From contig NZ_JACAOY010000014.1 in assembly GCF_013385985.1 (NCBI RefSeq), forward strand, positions 1 to 64,000: a DNA stretch of 64,000 bases. The letters are read 5' to 3'. A program made the position numbers and the translations under genes. This DNA is from Pseudomonas sp. B6002 (GTDB lineage Bacteria; Pseudomonadota; Gammaproteobacteria; Pseudomonadales; Pseudomonadaceae). Shown here one piece after another: positions 43,081 through 52,931 of this stretch; position 1 is the stretch's first letter; the number at the start of each line of letters is the position of its first letter. A model generated the notes under the pieces. The model did no database searches. It was not told the origin of the DNA and saw nothing but the letters and a program-made list of their open reading frames with translations.

Positions 43081-43866
43081 TCACGTGCGGCGTTTGACAA
43101 ACCGGCGCCACAACCACACCCAGAGCCACACCACCGGGAACGCCAGGATCACAAACGGCAACACATAACTGGAGCGTTCCAGGGCATCTGCCGTGCCGTT
43201 GACCAGGTTGTCGCCGAGGTTGCTGAACATTCGGCTGAACCGTGATGGCTGGTTCGCACCGTCGGAGGAGCGGAAGTTCAGGGTCACGCGGTTGGTGTCG
43301 AGGCGGCGTTGCTGGCCGGCGGCGACCTGGGCCAGTTCCTGCAGTTCGTTCTCGATGGCCGCTTGTTCTTTGCTCAGGGCAATCAGGTCGCTGACGGTGA
43401 TGTCCTTGCGCTTGGCCAGCTCATCCAGGCGTTGCTGTTGGGCCTGCAGGCGGTCCCGGCGACGACGCACATCAGCGACGGCATCGGCCAGGTCTTCGGC
43501 AGTGGTGGTGCGCTGCCCGAGCTTTCCGCCCTCGGCAGCCATGGCAACCATGGGCTCCACCCCGGCAGGGGCGATGCGCAGGATGATCTCGCCACCGTTG
43601 CCGTTCTCGGTGATGCCCAGGATGTTGCAGGCACCGAAACGCGCGGTCTCACAGGCCTCCCGAGTTTCCTGCATGCGCGGCGCGAGCAGGGCGCCGGGCA
43701 GGGCGAGGGTCAGCTCATGTTCATAAGCCAATTGCGCACCGGCCCGGCTTTGCTCGCCGTTGATCACCCGGGCGCGGGAGTGGTCTTTGGGGGAGCAGCC
43801 CGCAAGGGTCAGCACCGCCAGCAAGCACAGGAGATAAGGGGTTGGTTTGCCGTCCAGATGGCGCAT
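43081..43866 (-). CDS. DUF4349 membrane lipoprotein
   Basis: The 261-residue protein has lipobox LTLAGC, a periplasmic part with a coiled coil about 145-195 (RRRRDRLQAQQQRLDELAKR then LSKEQAAIENELQEL), and a C-terminal membrane helix (YVLPFVILAFPVVWLWVWLW) with a basic cytoplasmic end. That matches DUF4349. Function is unknown. Confidence 0.82.
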   Translation of the reverse strand: MRHLDGKPTPYLLCLLAVLTLAGCSPKDHSRARVINGEQSRAGAQLAYEHELTLALPGALLAPRMQETREACETARFGACNILGITENGNGGEIILRIAPAGVEPMVAMAAEGGKLGQRTTTAEDLADAVADVRRRRDRLQAQQQRLDELAKRKDITVSDLIALSKEQAAIENELQELAQVAAGQQRRLDTNRVTLNFRSSDGANQPSRFSRMFSNLGDNLVNGTADALERSSYVLPFVILAFPVVWLWVWLWRRFVKRRT

Positions 43867-44023
43867 TGCGGTTCCTTGGGAGGTGCTGGGAAATTTGACG
43901 GCGATTAAACCGGGTCTGGCGCATTAACGCAAAGCATCAACGGGGATTTGCGCGGCTGATGGTGATGGCCGACGGAGGTGGCCAGGCGTACACCTCAAGC
44001 CTGACTCCAAGGAAGAACTCGCC

Positions 44024-44440
44024 ATGATCGCTCACACTGTGCCAGAAGGTTTTGTCTCGTTGCCACGCAGCAGTCCACTGCTCGATTTATTGGGCCCGGC
44101 CTACTGCCGGGGTGAGGGTTTACATTTGGAGATAGGCTTGCGTGCCGATAACCGCCATGCCAATGGACGCGGCACGGTACACGGTGGGGTGCTGGCGACC
44201 CTGGCGGACGTCGGCATGGGCTATGCGATGGCGTTTTCCAGTGAGCCGCCGCTGCCGTTGATCACGGCGAGCATGACCCTGGACTACCTCGGGGCCGTGC
44301 AAGTGGGGGAGTGGATTGTGGTGCGGTTGGAGCATCACAAGCGAGGGCGGCAGATGGCGTTTGCCACGGTGAGCCTGCAGGTCGGGGAGAAGGTAGTGGC
44401 GCGTGCGAACGCGGTGTTTGCCGTGCCCCGTACCGACTGA
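44024..44440 (+). CDS. PaaI-type hotdog thioesterase
   Basis: The 138-residue protein has a hotdog fold with the PaaI-type signature NGRGTVHGGVLATLADVGMGYAM (HGG plus catalytic acid), SMTLDYLGAVQVGEW and RQMAFATVSLQVGEKVVARANAVFAV. It probably hydrolyses acyl-CoA; the substrate is not determined. Monocistronic; followed by a REPIN and a terminator. Confidence 0.85.
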   Translation: MIAHTVPEGFVSLPRSSPLLDLLGPAYCRGEGLHLEIGLRADNRHANGRGTVHGGVLATLADVGMGYAMAFSSEPPLPLITASMTLDYLGAVQVGEWIVVRLEHHKRGRQMAFATVSLQVGEKVVARANAVFAVPRTD

Positions 44441-44453
44441 CAACAACGATCCT

Positions 44454-44542
44454 TGTAGGAGCCGGCTTGCCGGCGATCGCGGTGGGTCAGGTTATTCAAT
44501 GGGTACGGGCATATCGTTATCGCAGGCAAGCCAGCTCCCACA
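44454..44542. repeat. REPIN
   Basis: TGTAGGAGCCGGCTTGCC pairs with an inverted right arm of the GGCAAGCCAGCTCCCACA type. The arms belong to two slightly different REP variants, so the element is chimeric or diverged. Confidence 0.8.
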
Positions 44543-44580
44543 TGTTGACGGTGTTTTTTCAGGAGAGGCGAGAAAAAGAA

Positions 44581-44612
44581 AAGGCCCGGTTTTCGTGGAA
44601 CCGGGCCTTTTC
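44581..44612. terminator. Bidirectional rho-independent terminator
   Basis: AAGGCCCGGTT pairs with AACCGGGCCTT; TTTT follows on the plus strand and a T-rich stretch on the minus strand. It sits between the thioesterase and the convergent thiolase gene. Confidence 0.88.
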
Positions 44613-44628
44613 CATGTTGCTCTTTGGA

Positions 44629-45810
44629 TCAGCTGCGTTCGAGGGCGAGGGCTACGCCTTGGCCACCACCGATGCACAGCGTTGCCAGGCCTTTCTTGGC
44701 GTCGCGCTTGATCATTTCATGCAGCAGGGTCACCAGCACGCGGCAGCCCGAAGCGCCGATCGGGTGGCCAATGGCAATGGCGCCGCCATTGACGTTGACC
44801 TTGCCCGCGTCCCACTCCAACTCTTTGCCCACCGCCAGGGATTGCGCGGCGAAGGCTTCGTTGGCTTCGATCAGGTCCAGGTCGCACAGGCTCCAACCGG
44901 CCTTGTCCAGGCAGCGGCGGGTGGCCGACACCGGGCCGATGCCCATGATGGCCGGGTCGACGCCTGCGTTGGCGTAGCTGGCAATGCGCGCCAACACGGG
45001 CAGGCCGAGGGCCTTGGCCTTGTCCGCACTCATCAGCAGCACGGCGGCGGCGCCGTCATTAAGGCTGGAGGCGTTGCCGGCGGTGACGCTGCCGTCTTTC
45101 TTGAACGCCGGTTTCAGCTTGGCCAGGGATTCGGCAGTGGTGCCGGCGCGGGGCTGTTCATCCACCGCGAACGCCACCGGGTCGCCTTTGCGCTGCGGGA
45201 TCAGGATCGGTGTGATTTCATCCACAAACCGCCCGGCTTCGATAGCCGCAGCAGCTTTTTGCTGGGAGGCTGCGGCGAACGCATCCTGGGCTTCACGGCT
45301 GATGCCGTACTTGTCCACCAGGTTCTCGGCGGTGATGCCCATGTGGTAATCGTTGAACGCATCCCACAGGCCGTCGGTGATCATGCTGTCGATCATCTTG
45401 GCGTGGCCCATGCGCAAACCGGTGCGCGCCGCTGGCAGTACGTAGGGGGCCAGGCTCATGTTTTCCATGCCGCCGGCGATGATCACTTCGGCATCGCCGC
45501 AACGGATGGCCTGGGCGCCAAGGTGCAAGGCCTTGAGGCCAGAACCGCAGACCTTGTTCAACGTCAGGCTCGGCACCGCGTGGGGCAGGCCGGCGAGGAT
45601 CGAGGCTTGGCGCGCCGGGTTCTGGCCGCTGCCTGCGGTAAGCACCTGGCCGAGGATCACTTCATCGACCTGGGCCGGGTCCAGGCCGGTTTGTTCCAAC
45701 AGGCGACGGATCACGGCGGCGCCCAGTTCCGGTGCCGGGATATTTGCCAGCGAACCCTGGAAGCTGCCCACGGCGGTGCGGGTGGCAGCAACAATCACGA
45801 CGTCTTGCAT
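44629..45810 (-). CDS. atoB: Acetyl-CoA acetyltransferase (thiolase)
   Basis: The 393-residue biosynthetic/degradative thiolase has nucleophile C88 in [10 protein letters not shown], the His in [15 protein letters not shown] and the second Cys in [12 protein letters not shown]. It cleaves acetoacetyl-CoA to two acetyl-CoA. It starts at ATG 45810, 11 nt after the CoA-transferase B stop, making the third gene of an acetoacetate-use operon. Confidence 0.94.
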   Translation of the reverse strand: MQDVVIVAATRTAVGSFQGSLANIPAPELGAAVIRRLLEQTGLDPAQVDEVILGQVLTAGSGQNPARQASILAGLPHAVPSLTLNKVCGSGLKALHLGAQAIRCGDAEVIIAGGMENMSLAPYVLPAARTGLRMGHAKMIDSMITDGLWDAFNDYHMGITAENLVDKYGISREAQDAFAAASQQKAAAAIEAGRFVDEITPILIPQRKGDPVAFAVDEQPRAGTTAESLAKLKPAFKKDGSVTAGNASSLNDGAAAVLLMSADKAKALGLPVLARIASYANAGVDPAIMGIGPVSATRRCLDKAGWSLCDLDLIEANEAFAAQSLAVGKELEWDAGKVNVNGGAIAIGHPIGASGCRVLVTLLHEMIKRDAKKGLATLCIGGGQGVALALERS

Positions 45811-45821
45811 GGAATCTGTCC

Positions 45822-46481
45822 TCACTGGAAGTGCATTTCTGGAACGTGGTCCGGGACGATCAGTTTACCGGCCGTCTTGCTCACAATCTCTTCAACGCTG
45901 ACGCCAGGTGCGCGTTCCTTGAGGACAAAAGCGCCATTTTCGATTTCCAGGTACGCCAGGTCCGTCAGTACGCGCTTGATGCAGTTGGCACCGGTCAGCG
46001 GCAGGCTGCATTGGCTGAGCAGCTTGGACTCACCGTCCTTGGACGCGTGGGTCATGATCACGATGATGTTTTCTGCGCCGGCCACCAGGTCCATGGCGCC
46101 GCCCATGCCCTTGACCAGCTTGCCGGGGATCATCCACGAGGCGATGTTGCCTTGTACGTCCACTTCGAAGGCGCCAAGCACGGTAAGGTCGACGTGGCCG
46201 CCACGGATCATTGCGAAAGATTCGGCGGAGGAAAAAATCGAAGCGCCGATGCGTGCGGTCACCGTCTGTTTGCCGGCGTTGATCATGTCGGCATCGATGG
46301 TTTCTTCAGTAGGAAACGGTCCCATGCCCAGCAGGCCGTTTTCCGATTGCAGCATCACTTCCATGCCTTCGGGAATGTAGTTGGCCACCAGTGTCGGAAT
46401 GCCGATGCCCAGGTTGACGTAGAAACCGTCCTGCATTTCGCGGGCGACGCGTTGAGCCATTTGTTCGCGGGTAAGCGCCAT
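45822..46481 (-). CDS. scoB: 3-oxoacid CoA-transferase subunit B
   Basis: The 219-residue beta subunit is recognised by [17 protein letters not shown] and the catalytic-Glu motif [14 protein letters not shown]. It works with subunit A to move CoA from succinyl-CoA (or acetyl-CoA) to acetoacetate. It is 35 nt after subunit A and 11 nt before thiolase. AtoA-type naming is also possible. Confidence 0.93.
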   Translation of the reverse strand: MALTREQMAQRVAREMQDGFYVNLGIGIPTLVANYIPEGMEVMLQSENGLLGMGPFPTEETIDADMINAGKQTVTARIGASIFSSAESFAMIRGGHVDLTVLGAFEVDVQGNIASWMIPGKLVKGMGGAMDLVAGAENIIVIMTHASKDGESKLLSQCSLPLTGANCIKRVLTDLAYLEIENGAFVLKERAPGVSVEEIVSKTAGKLIVPDHVPEMHFQ

Positions 46482-46516
46482 GTGTGTTTCCTCTTATTAT
46501 TCGGGCTGGGGGCGGA

Positions 46517-47215
46517 TTATTTGCGCACGGTGCGCTGTTCAATGCGCTTCTCGAACGTGCCGCAGATGATCCGGTCGACGTAGATGCCAGGGGTGTGGAT
46601 CTGCGCCGGGTCCAGCTCGCCCGGTTCGACGATTTCCTCGACCTCAACCACGGTGATCTTGCCAGCGGTGGCGGCCAGCGGGTTGAAGTTCTGGGCGGTG
46701 TGGCGGTAGATCACGTTGCCGAAATGGTCGGCTTTCCAGCCTTTGACAATGGCGAAGTCGCCCGTGATGGACTCTTCCATCAGGTACGGGCGGCCATTGA
46801 ATTCACGGGTTTCCTTGCCTTCGGCCACGGGGGTGCCGACGCCGGTCGCGGTGAAGAAGGCCGGAATGCCGGCACCGCCTGCGCGCATTTTTTCGGCCAG
46901 GGTGCCTTGAGGGGTCAGCACCACTTCGATTTCGCCGCTGAGCAATTGCTTCTCGAACAGAGCGTTTTCACCGACGTAGGAGGCGATCACCTTGCTGATT
47001 TGTTTTTCTTCGAGCAGCACGCCCAGGCCAAAACCATCGACGCCGCAGTTGTTGGAAACCACAGTCAGGTCGCGGGTGCCTTTGCGCTTGATCTCGGCGA
47101 TGAGGTTTTCTGGAATGCCGCACAGGCCAAAACCACCGGAGAGGACGGTCATGCCGTCTTCCAGGCCTGCCAGCGCTTCTTCATAGGACGCTACGCGTTT
47201 ATCGAAACCTGCCAT
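46517..47215 (-). CDS. scoA: 3-oxoacid CoA-transferase subunit A
   Basis: The 232-residue alpha subunit has the CoA-binding [13 protein letters not shown] motif, [13 protein letters not shown] and the [22 protein letters not shown] stretch typical of SCOT. The start at ATG 47215 has GAGGT just upstream. It opens the scoA-scoB-thiolase operon, divergent from a LysR gene. Confidence 0.94.
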   Translation of the reverse strand: MAGFDKRVASYEEALAGLEDGMTVLSGGFGLCGIPENLIAEIKRKGTRDLTVVSNNCGVDGFGLGVLLEEKQISKVIASYVGENALFEKQLLSGEIEVVLTPQGTLAEKMRAGGAGIPAFFTATGVGTPVAEGKETREFNGRPYLMEESITGDFAIVKGWKADHFGNVIYRHTAQNFNPLAATAGKITVVEVEEIVEPGELDPAQIHTPGIYVDRIICGTFEKRIEQRTVRK

Positions 47216-47286
47216 ATGCACCTCTTTTATTGTTTGTGGTCCAGCCAGTGATCCGAGTGTTGCGCTGACGGATTGATTTGTTAAGT

Positions 47287-47317
47287 TGTTTTTTAGGGAT
47301 GATTGATTTAAAAAACA
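47287..47317. promoter_or_regulatory. Inverted repeat in the LysR / scoA intergenic region
   Basis: TGTTTTTTA and TAAAAAACA are perfect 9-base arms with a 13-nt spacer, centred between the divergent scoA and LysR start codons. This fits a LysR-type binding site controlling both genes. Confidence 0.5.
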
Positions 47318-47348
47318 GCATAGTCGCCCAGCCGCCCGGAGCAGCCTC

Positions 47349-48248
47349 ATGACCGTTAAACAGATGCGGGCCTTTCTCGCAGTGGCCCAATCCCTGAGTT
47401 TCGCCGCCGCCTGCGAGCGTCTGCACCTTTCCCAATCGGCGTTGAGCCTGACCATCAAGGGCCTGGAAGAAGGCTTGGGCGGGCGTTTGTTCAGCCGCAA
47501 CACCCGCAACGTGGCCCTTACCCCTGAAGGCGAATCGCTGTTGCCCCTGGCGCGCCGGCTGATCGCCGATTGGGACAATGCCGAAGACGAACTGCGCCAG
47601 CGCTTCACCTTGCAACGCGGCCGGGTGACTGTGGCGGCGATGCCATCATTTGCGGGCAACTTGCTGCCGCCAATCCTGAAGATATTCCGCGCACGTTACC
47701 CCCAGGTGAACGTGACGGTGCATGACCTGATCAACGAGCAGGTCATGGAGATGGTCCGCGACCGCCAGGTCGAACTGGGTGTGGCGTTCGAACCGTCGGA
47801 GGGTTCATCGCTGGCGTTCACACCGTTGTACCTGGACCGCTTCATTGCGGTCGTACCCGGCGATTCACCACTTGCGCAGCGCGATGATATCGACTGGAAG
47901 ACTCTGTTGGAGCAACCGTTCATTACCCTGCAACGGCCTTCCACGGTGCGGGTGATGCTGGAGGAGCACCTGGGTGCCCTGCAGATGAAGCTGCCGGTTG
48001 CGCTGGAAAGCCATCAGTTGGCGACAGTAGGCAAAATGGTTGCCAGCGGTCTGGGCGTCAGCGCAGTCCCGGCGTTGTGCGCGCAACAGATGGAAGAGGC
48101 GGGCGCCCATTGCATCACCCTGGGCGACCCCGTGATCGAACGGCCGATTGGTGTGTTGACCAAGCCAGGGCATGAACTGTCGGCGGCGGCGCAGGTGTTG
48201 TTCGACATTTTTCGTGATGAAGCCGTGAAAGGCCGGTTCCCACTCTGA
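47349..48248 (+). CDS. LysR-family regulator divergent from the CoA-transferase operon
   Basis: The 299-residue regulator has an N-terminal HTH ([41 protein letters not shown]) and a substrate-binding co-inducer domain. It probably activates the divergent scoA-scoB-atoB operon through the inverted repeat in the gap; the effector is likely an acetoacetate-pathway compound, which is inference. Confidence 0.9.
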   Translation: MTVKQMRAFLAVAQSLSFAAACERLHLSQSALSLTIKGLEEGLGGRLFSRNTRNVALTPEGESLLPLARRLIADWDNAEDELRQRFTLQRGRVTVAAMPSFAGNLLPPILKIFRARYPQVNVTVHDLINEQVMEMVRDRQVELGVAFEPSEGSSLAFTPLYLDRFIAVVPGDSPLAQRDDIDWKTLLEQPFITLQRPSTVRVMLEEHLGALQMKLPVALESHQLATVGKMVASGLGVSAVPALCAQQMEEAGAHCITLGDPVIERPIGVLTKPGHELSAAAQVLFDIFRDEAVKGRFPL

Positions 48249-48252
48249 ACTG

Positions 48253-48318
48253 TGTAGGAGCCGGCTTGCCGGCGATGGCGATCTCAAGGCCGCTATCGCC
48301 GGCAAGCCGGCTCCTACA
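48253..48318. repeat. Compact REPIN
   Basis: TGTAGGAGCCGGCTTGCCGG pairs perfectly with its inverted partner over a very short spacer, giving a nearly continuous hairpin; it may also end LysR transcription. Confidence 0.85.
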
Positions 48319-48356
48319 GGTTTTGTGGTGGTATTAAAACGTCAGGGCAATAAAAA

Positions 48357-48382
48357 AGTCCGCTCGGTTAGCCGGGCGGACT
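48357..48382 (-). terminator. Rho-independent terminator for the 48401 gene
   Basis: AGTCCGC / GCGGACT with extended CGG/CCG pairing is followed on the minus strand by six T residues. Confidence 0.82.
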
Positions 48383-48400
48383 TAGTGTGCTAACTAATAG

Positions 48401-48730
48401 TTAGTAGTAACGGTCGATCACTTTAACTTGCGAGCTGTCCTTGAAAGATGCCCAGGCATTGTTAAGTGTCTCGAATACATGTTCGATAAAGTTGCGATCG
48501 GCCGCGGCCTTCTTGCCGACATAACCCTGGCCACGGCGGTACATCTTCAGGCGCGCCGCCAGTTCACGGTTATTGCGGTCAAACTCAGCTTCTTCGGTAT
48601 GGGGCGCCAGGCAGTCAATTTGGACTTCGCCCGATTTACCCACCCAAAGGATATGGTCGTCGAGAGTGTCTTTCTGCGCTGCGAACATCTCAGCCAATTC
48701 ATCGATAGTTGGTTGGTTGTTCAGATTCAT
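48401..48730 (-). CDS. Conserved-looking hypothetical protein
   Basis: The 109-residue cytoplasmic protein (TIDELAEMFAAQKDTLDDHILWVGKSGEVQIDCLAPHTEEAEF, then ARLKMYRRGQGYVGKKAAAD) is mixed acidic/basic. I do not recognise the family. AAGGGG lies 7 nt before the ATG and a terminator follows the stop, so it is a real gene with its own transcript. Confidence 0.65.
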   Translation of the reverse strand: MNLNNQPTIDELAEMFAAQKDTLDDHILWVGKSGEVQIDCLAPHTEEAEFDRNNRELAARLKMYRRGQGYVGKKAAADRNFIEHVFETLNNAWASFKDSSQVKVIDRYY

Positions 48731-49218
48731 GTGTAAGCCCCTTGACCAGTTGGCGATCTATCAATTGATACATGGTTAGTTGTCTCCGGTTCCGAAAACC
48801 GGGCGTCAGCGACGGTCTGCCGAATACGGGCAGGGTCTTGAACCTGATGCATGTAGTCTTGCTGATGAACTGCTACGCAATGGTTTCATAACGAAGACAA
48901 GCCGCATTTGAGCGCCTTGTACCGAGCCCTCCGGGCCGGTCAGCTTCATCAATCTGCCTTGTGGGCAGTGCACATCCGGAAAAAACAGCTCGGCGGTCAG
49001 ACGAGCTCTTTCAAAACGCTTGTTGCCAACGCTCCCGATCCGGGAGACGTCTCGATAATGCAAGGACAAAAGGGTTACGTCAACGATTATGTAGTGATTA
49101 TTTTTTAGCACTACATAAATTGCTGTAGGGACGGGAGAATGCGGAAAAACGTGACCTGTGCGTCATTTTTCGTGCGGTTTGGTCGCGGTGCCCAGTGGCC
49201 AAATTGAACACAGAATCC
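48731..49218. other. Long intergenic stretch without a convincing gene
   Basis: About 490 nt between the 48401 gene and the REPIN. Both strands show short open frames (for example minus 48806-49111 and plus 48908-49108) that lack ribosome binding sites, family signals and typical codon use. An AT-rich segment around 49080-49130 could be a promoter. A small RNA or long 5' leader of the 48401 gene is possible but not shown. Confidence 0.5.
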
Positions 49219-49322
49219 TGTAGGAGCTGGCTTGTCGAATCGTCGCACCGCGGCGATAGCGGTGTGTCAGCGACGAATGTGTTAACTGACAGTCCGTAAT
49301 CGCCGGCAAGCCGGCTCCTACA
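49219..49322. repeat. REPIN, diverged left arm
   Basis: Left arm TGTAGGAGCTGGCTTG is followed by diverged sequence; the right arm CGGCAAGCCGGCTCCTACA is intact. Located just after the sirtuin stop. Confidence 0.78.
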
Positions 49323-49328
49323 GGGGAT

Positions 49329-50174
49329 CTAATTCAGCCGTTCGGCGAGTAACGGCAATAATTGCTCGCACGAAGCCTCGATCTTCACCTGCAACAGCTC
49401 ATCCCCACGGGTCTTGCCGAGGTTGATGGCGATCACCGGTTTGCCTTGCTCGACCATGGCCTTGCACAGGCGAAACGCTGAATAGGCCATCAGCGATGAA
49501 CCCACCACCAGCAGGCCCTCGGCCTGTTCCACCGCCGCCATGGCGTTGGCGGCCGTGGCCTGGGCGACGTTTTCGCCAAAAAAGACCACATCCGGCTTGA
49601 GCCGTTGGCCGTTGCAATAGGGGCAATGGGGCGTCTGGAAGCGTTCTTCGAAGGCTGGATCAAGCAAGGTGTCGCCGTCAGGAGCCTGTACGGCGTCGAC
49701 GCCAGCGAGGTAGGGGTTCTCATCTTCCATCAGCCGCTGGATCACATCGCGCTCGCTGCGCCGCAGGCAATCCAGGCAGAGCACACGGTGCAGGCTGCCG
49801 TGTAACTCGATCACACCCTGGCTACCGGCCTGATCATGCAGGGTGTCGACGTTTTGCGTGATCAGCCCATTGATGCGCTCACGTTGTTGCAGCGTCGCCA
49901 GTGCCCGATGCGCTTGGTTCGGCTGTGCAATGCGTACCCGTGGCCACCCCAGCATTGCCCGGGCCCAGTACCGGCGCCGCGCCTGTGGGGTGGCCAGGAA
50001 CTCCTGGTACATCATCGGCGCCTTGCCCCGGCGCACGCCTTCGCTGTCGCGGTAATCGGGAATGCCTGATGACGTGCTGATGCCTGCACCGGTCAACACC
50101 AGAAAACGCCGTTCGGCCATGGCGCGATACAACGTGTCGAGGTGGTCTTCCAGATGTTCCTGCGTGCCTGGCAT
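49329..50174 (-). CDS. SIR2-family NAD-dependent deacylase
   Basis: The 281-residue sirtuin has the NAD site GAGISTSSGIPDYRD, the catalytic segment TQNVDTLHDQAGS, ELHGSLHRV, and two zinc CxxC pairs (CLDC and CPYC). The zinc ribbon is separated by a longer insert than in CobB. Substrate is undetermined. Eight bases separate it from the CBS gene, which is likely cotranscribed upstream. Confidence 0.92.
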   Translation of the reverse strand: MPGTQEHLEDHLDTLYRAMAERRFLVLTGAGISTSSGIPDYRDSEGVRRGKAPMMYQEFLATPQARRRYWARAMLGWPRVRIAQPNQAHRALATLQQRERINGLITQNVDTLHDQAGSQGVIELHGSLHRVLCLDCLRRSERDVIQRLMEDENPYLAGVDAVQAPDGDTLLDPAFEERFQTPHCPYCNGQRLKPDVVFFGENVAQATAANAMAAVEQAEGLLVVGSSLMAYSAFRLCKAMVEQGKPVIAINLGKTRGDELLQVKIEASCEQLLPLLAERLN

Positions 50175-50182
50175 GGGTTCCC

Positions 50183-50623
50183 CTATTCGCCGCGAATGTA
50201 CTGCTCCAACTGTTTGATCAGGTCAGCCTGGTCGGCAATGGCTTCCTTCACCAGGTCACCGATGGACAGCAGGCCCAGCAGTTTGCCGTCTTCGACCACG
50301 GGCAGGTGGCGCAGATGACTGTCGGTCATGATGTTCATGCATTCGTCGACCTTTTTATGGGTGTCGACGGTGATCACCGGAGAGCTCATCACCTCATGGA
50401 CTTTGGTGGTGACCGATGACAGCCCCTTGAGCATGATTTTGCGCGCGTAGTCACGCTCACTGATGATGCCTACCACTACACCATCCTGGACCACCGGCAA
50501 GGCCCCGACGTTCTTCTCTGACATCCGCACCAGCGCTTCAAACACGGTATGGTCGTGCTTGATGGTGTGGACATCCTGGTTTTTCTGGTCCTTGGCTTTG
50601 AGCACTTGTGCGACGGTTTTCAT
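50183..50623 (-). CDS. Tandem CBS-domain protein
   Basis: The 146-residue protein consists of two CBS motifs (ALPVVQDGVVVGIISERDYARKI and HLPVVEDGKLLGLLSIGDLVKEA), a Bateman module that senses adenine nucleotides. No catalytic domain is present, so it is a regulatory adaptor. ATG 50623 is preferred, as GGAGTG lies just upstream. Confidence 0.9.
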   Translation of the reverse strand: MKTVAQVLKAKDQKNQDVHTIKHDHTVFEALVRMSEKNVGALPVVQDGVVVGIISERDYARKIMLKGLSSVTTKVHEVMSSPVITVDTHKKVDECMNIMTDSHLRHLPVVEDGKLLGLLSIGDLVKEAIADQADLIKQLEQYIRGE

Positions 50624-50754
50624 GGCGGCCACTCCGATGTTGTTGTTAGTGGGTCAGGGTCCCCCTACAGAATCCTAGACGGCCCACGCCGTCGCAAGGT
50701 CCAAAGCGGCGTCAAACCCGTCGAAAAACGTCATTCCCCGGATTTTTTTGCGGT

Positions 50755-52704
50755 TTACCCCGCAGTTGTCGGCTTTTTCGCCCGTTTCGGGCCCGCTGCT
50801 GCCTTGCGTGGGGCACTCTTGCGTTTCTTCTTCCAGGGTGTGGCGCTTCGGCCTGCGGGGGGGGCCGGGGCGGTGATGGTCATGCGCATCCCGTTGCAGC
50901 GTGCCACCTGCTTGCTCATCCAGGCCGCCTGTTTGGCAACGAATTCCTCCAGGCTCATTTCACCGCTTTGCACCATGTCCAGTGCCTGCTCCCAGATGGC
51001 GGTGGTGCCCGGGTCGGCGATGGCGCGGGGCACTGCGTCGATCAAGCTGAACGCCGCCGCTGTGGCTGACAAGGCCTTGCCGTTTTTCACCAGGTAACCG
51101 CGATCCAGCAGCCCCTGGATAATTCCGGCACGGGTGGCCTCGGTGCCGATGCCGGTGGTGTCCTTGAGCTTCTGCTTGAGCAGTGGGTCTTCCACCAGCT
51201 TGGCGACGTTTTTCATCGCCTTGATCAGGTCCCCTTCGGTAAAGGGCTTGGGCGGCTGGGTCCACAGGTCTTTCAGGTTGACCTTTGCCACTGCGTAGTA
51301 CTGGCCCTGCACCAAGGTCGGCAGCGCTTGAGGCGCCGGTGCTTCACGCCCCTTGGCCGGGGCCAGCGCTTCGGGCAATGCGCGTTTCCAGCCTGGCTCG
51401 ATCACCACCTTGCCCACCGCGCGCAACGCAAAGCCTGCGCAGTCGAAATCCGCCTGGGTGCGATCGTATTCATGGTTGGGCAGGAACTGCGCCAGGTAGC
51501 GGGCACGAATCAGCGTGTACACCGCGCGGTGCTTGCCGGTGAGTTGGCTCGCATCCTTGCCGGCGCCGGTGGGGATGATGCCGTGGTGCGCGCTGACCTT
51601 GGCGTCGTTCCACGCCCGTGAACGGCGCTGGGCATCGAGATGCGGCATCAGCTCATTGACGGCCGCGTCTGCGCGCCCGAGTGCTGCGAGGATCTTCGGT
51701 GCTTCGCTGTGCTGGCTCACCGGCAGATAGCCGCAATCGCTTCGGGGGTAAGTGATGGCTTTGTGGGTTTCGTAGAGCGACTGGGCGATATCCAGGGTTT
51801 CCTGGGCGCCGAGGCCCAGTTTCTTGGAGCAGATTTCCTGCAGGGTGCCCAGGTCGAAGGGCAGGGGAGCCACTTCGCGCATGCGCTCGGTACGCAGCTT
51901 GACCAGCCGTGCACCGGCGGCGTTGCTCATCGCGTCTGCGGCTTCCCGCGCCAGTTGCGGGTTGAGGCAGCGGCCCTGGTCATCACAGGCATCCTCGGCG
52001 GCGCGCCACTGGGCGGTGAAGGTCATATGTTCATGTCGCAGGTCGACGTCGATGGCCCAGTAGGCCACCGGCACAAAGTCGGCAATGCTGCGATCGCGGT
52101 CCACCACCAAGCGCAAAGTCGGCGTTTGTACGCGGCCCACGGGCAGCACACCCTGATACCCGGACTGGCGCCCGAGCAAGGTGAACAGGCGGCTCATGTT
52201 CATGCCGATCAGCCAGTCGGCGCGGGAACGGCCGAGGGCCGAGTGATACAGGCTGAAGGTCTCCGCCCCTGGCTTGAGTGCGGCGAGGGCCTTGCGGATG
52301 GAGGCGTCATCGAGTGCCGACAGCCACAGGCGCTGGATAGGCCCGCGATAACGGCAGTGCTCCACCAGCTCACGGGCGATCATCTCGCCTTCGCGGTCGG
52401 CGTCGGTAGCGATCACCAGTTCCTGGGCTTCCCCCAACAGGCGCTTGACCGCCTTGAATTGGCTGGCGGTCTTGGGCTTGACCCGCATCTTCCATTTTTC
52501 CGGGATGATCGGCAGGTCGGCCAGCACCCAGCGTTTGTACTTCTCGTCGTAGGCATCGGGCGGGGCAGTTTCCAGCAGGTGGCCGATGCACCAGGTGACG
52601 GTAACCCCGGTGCCCAGCCAGCACCCGTCGCCACGGCGGCTGGCGCCGAGCGCGGCCGCAATGTCTTTGGCCTGGGAGGGTTTTTCACAGAGGTACAGCC
52701 GCAT
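50755..52704 (-). CDS. topB: DNA topoisomerase III
   Basis: The 649-residue type IA topoisomerase starts with the TOPRIM motif MRLYLCEKPSQAKDIA and ATDADREGEMIARELVEHCR. It has the catalytic-Tyr segment AITYPRSDCGYLP and the GIGTEATRAGIIQGLLDRGYL motif. The C-terminus is a basic tail (KKKRKSAPRKAAAGPKRAKKP) in place of zinc fingers. It decatenates DNA. Length fits TopB. Confidence 0.95.
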   Translation of the reverse strand: MRLYLCEKPSQAKDIAAALGASRRGDGCWLGTGVTVTWCIGHLLETAPPDAYDEKYKRWVLADLPIIPEKWKMRVKPKTASQFKAVKRLLGEAQELVIATDADREGEMIARELVEHCRYRGPIQRLWLSALDDASIRKALAALKPGAETFSLYHSALGRSRADWLIGMNMSRLFTLLGRQSGYQGVLPVGRVQTPTLRLVVDRDRSIADFVPVAYWAIDVDLRHEHMTFTAQWRAAEDACDDQGRCLNPQLAREAADAMSNAAGARLVKLRTERMREVAPLPFDLGTLQEICSKKLGLGAQETLDIAQSLYETHKAITYPRSDCGYLPVSQHSEAPKILAALGRADAAVNELMPHLDAQRRSRAWNDAKVSAHHGIIPTGAGKDASQLTGKHRAVYTLIRARYLAQFLPNHEYDRTQADFDCAGFALRAVGKVVIEPGWKRALPEALAPAKGREAPAPQALPTLVQGQYYAVAKVNLKDLWTQPPKPFTEGDLIKAMKNVAKLVEDPLLKQKLKDTTGIGTEATRAGIIQGLLDRGYLVKNGKALSATAAAFSLIDAVPRAIADPGTTAIWEQALDMVQSGEMSLEEFVAKQAAWMSKQVARCNGMRMTITAPAPPAGRSATPWKKKRKSAPRKAAAGPKRAKKPTTAG

Positions 52705-52819
52705 GGTCAGCCCATTCGTTACACAGTTGAATGGGGAGCAGGATGGGCAAAAGAAGGGATTTGATCAACCATTATCTGGATGGATATACAGCAATTTGTG
52801 TGTCGATCCCCAAACCAAA

Positions 52820-52908
52820 TGTGGGAGCGGGCTTGCTCGCGAAGGCGGTGGGTCAGTCAACTCGTCTGTGACTGATGCACCGAATTCGCGAGCAAGCCCG
52901 CTCCCACA
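52820..52908. repeat. REPIN
   Basis: TGTGGGAGCGGGCTTGCTCGCG and its inverted partner. The REP variant carries GCTCGCGA, distinct from the CTGCGAT variant elsewhere in the window. It lies between topB and the MHS transporter. Confidence 0.85.
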
Positions 52909-52931
52909 GGGTATCTCCAGTGTGTGGACGA

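Noticed and set aside
48806-49111. 101-codon minus-strand open frame in the long gap
   Set aside because: No Shine-Dalgarno element, atypical composition, overlapped by an equally weak plus-strand frame.
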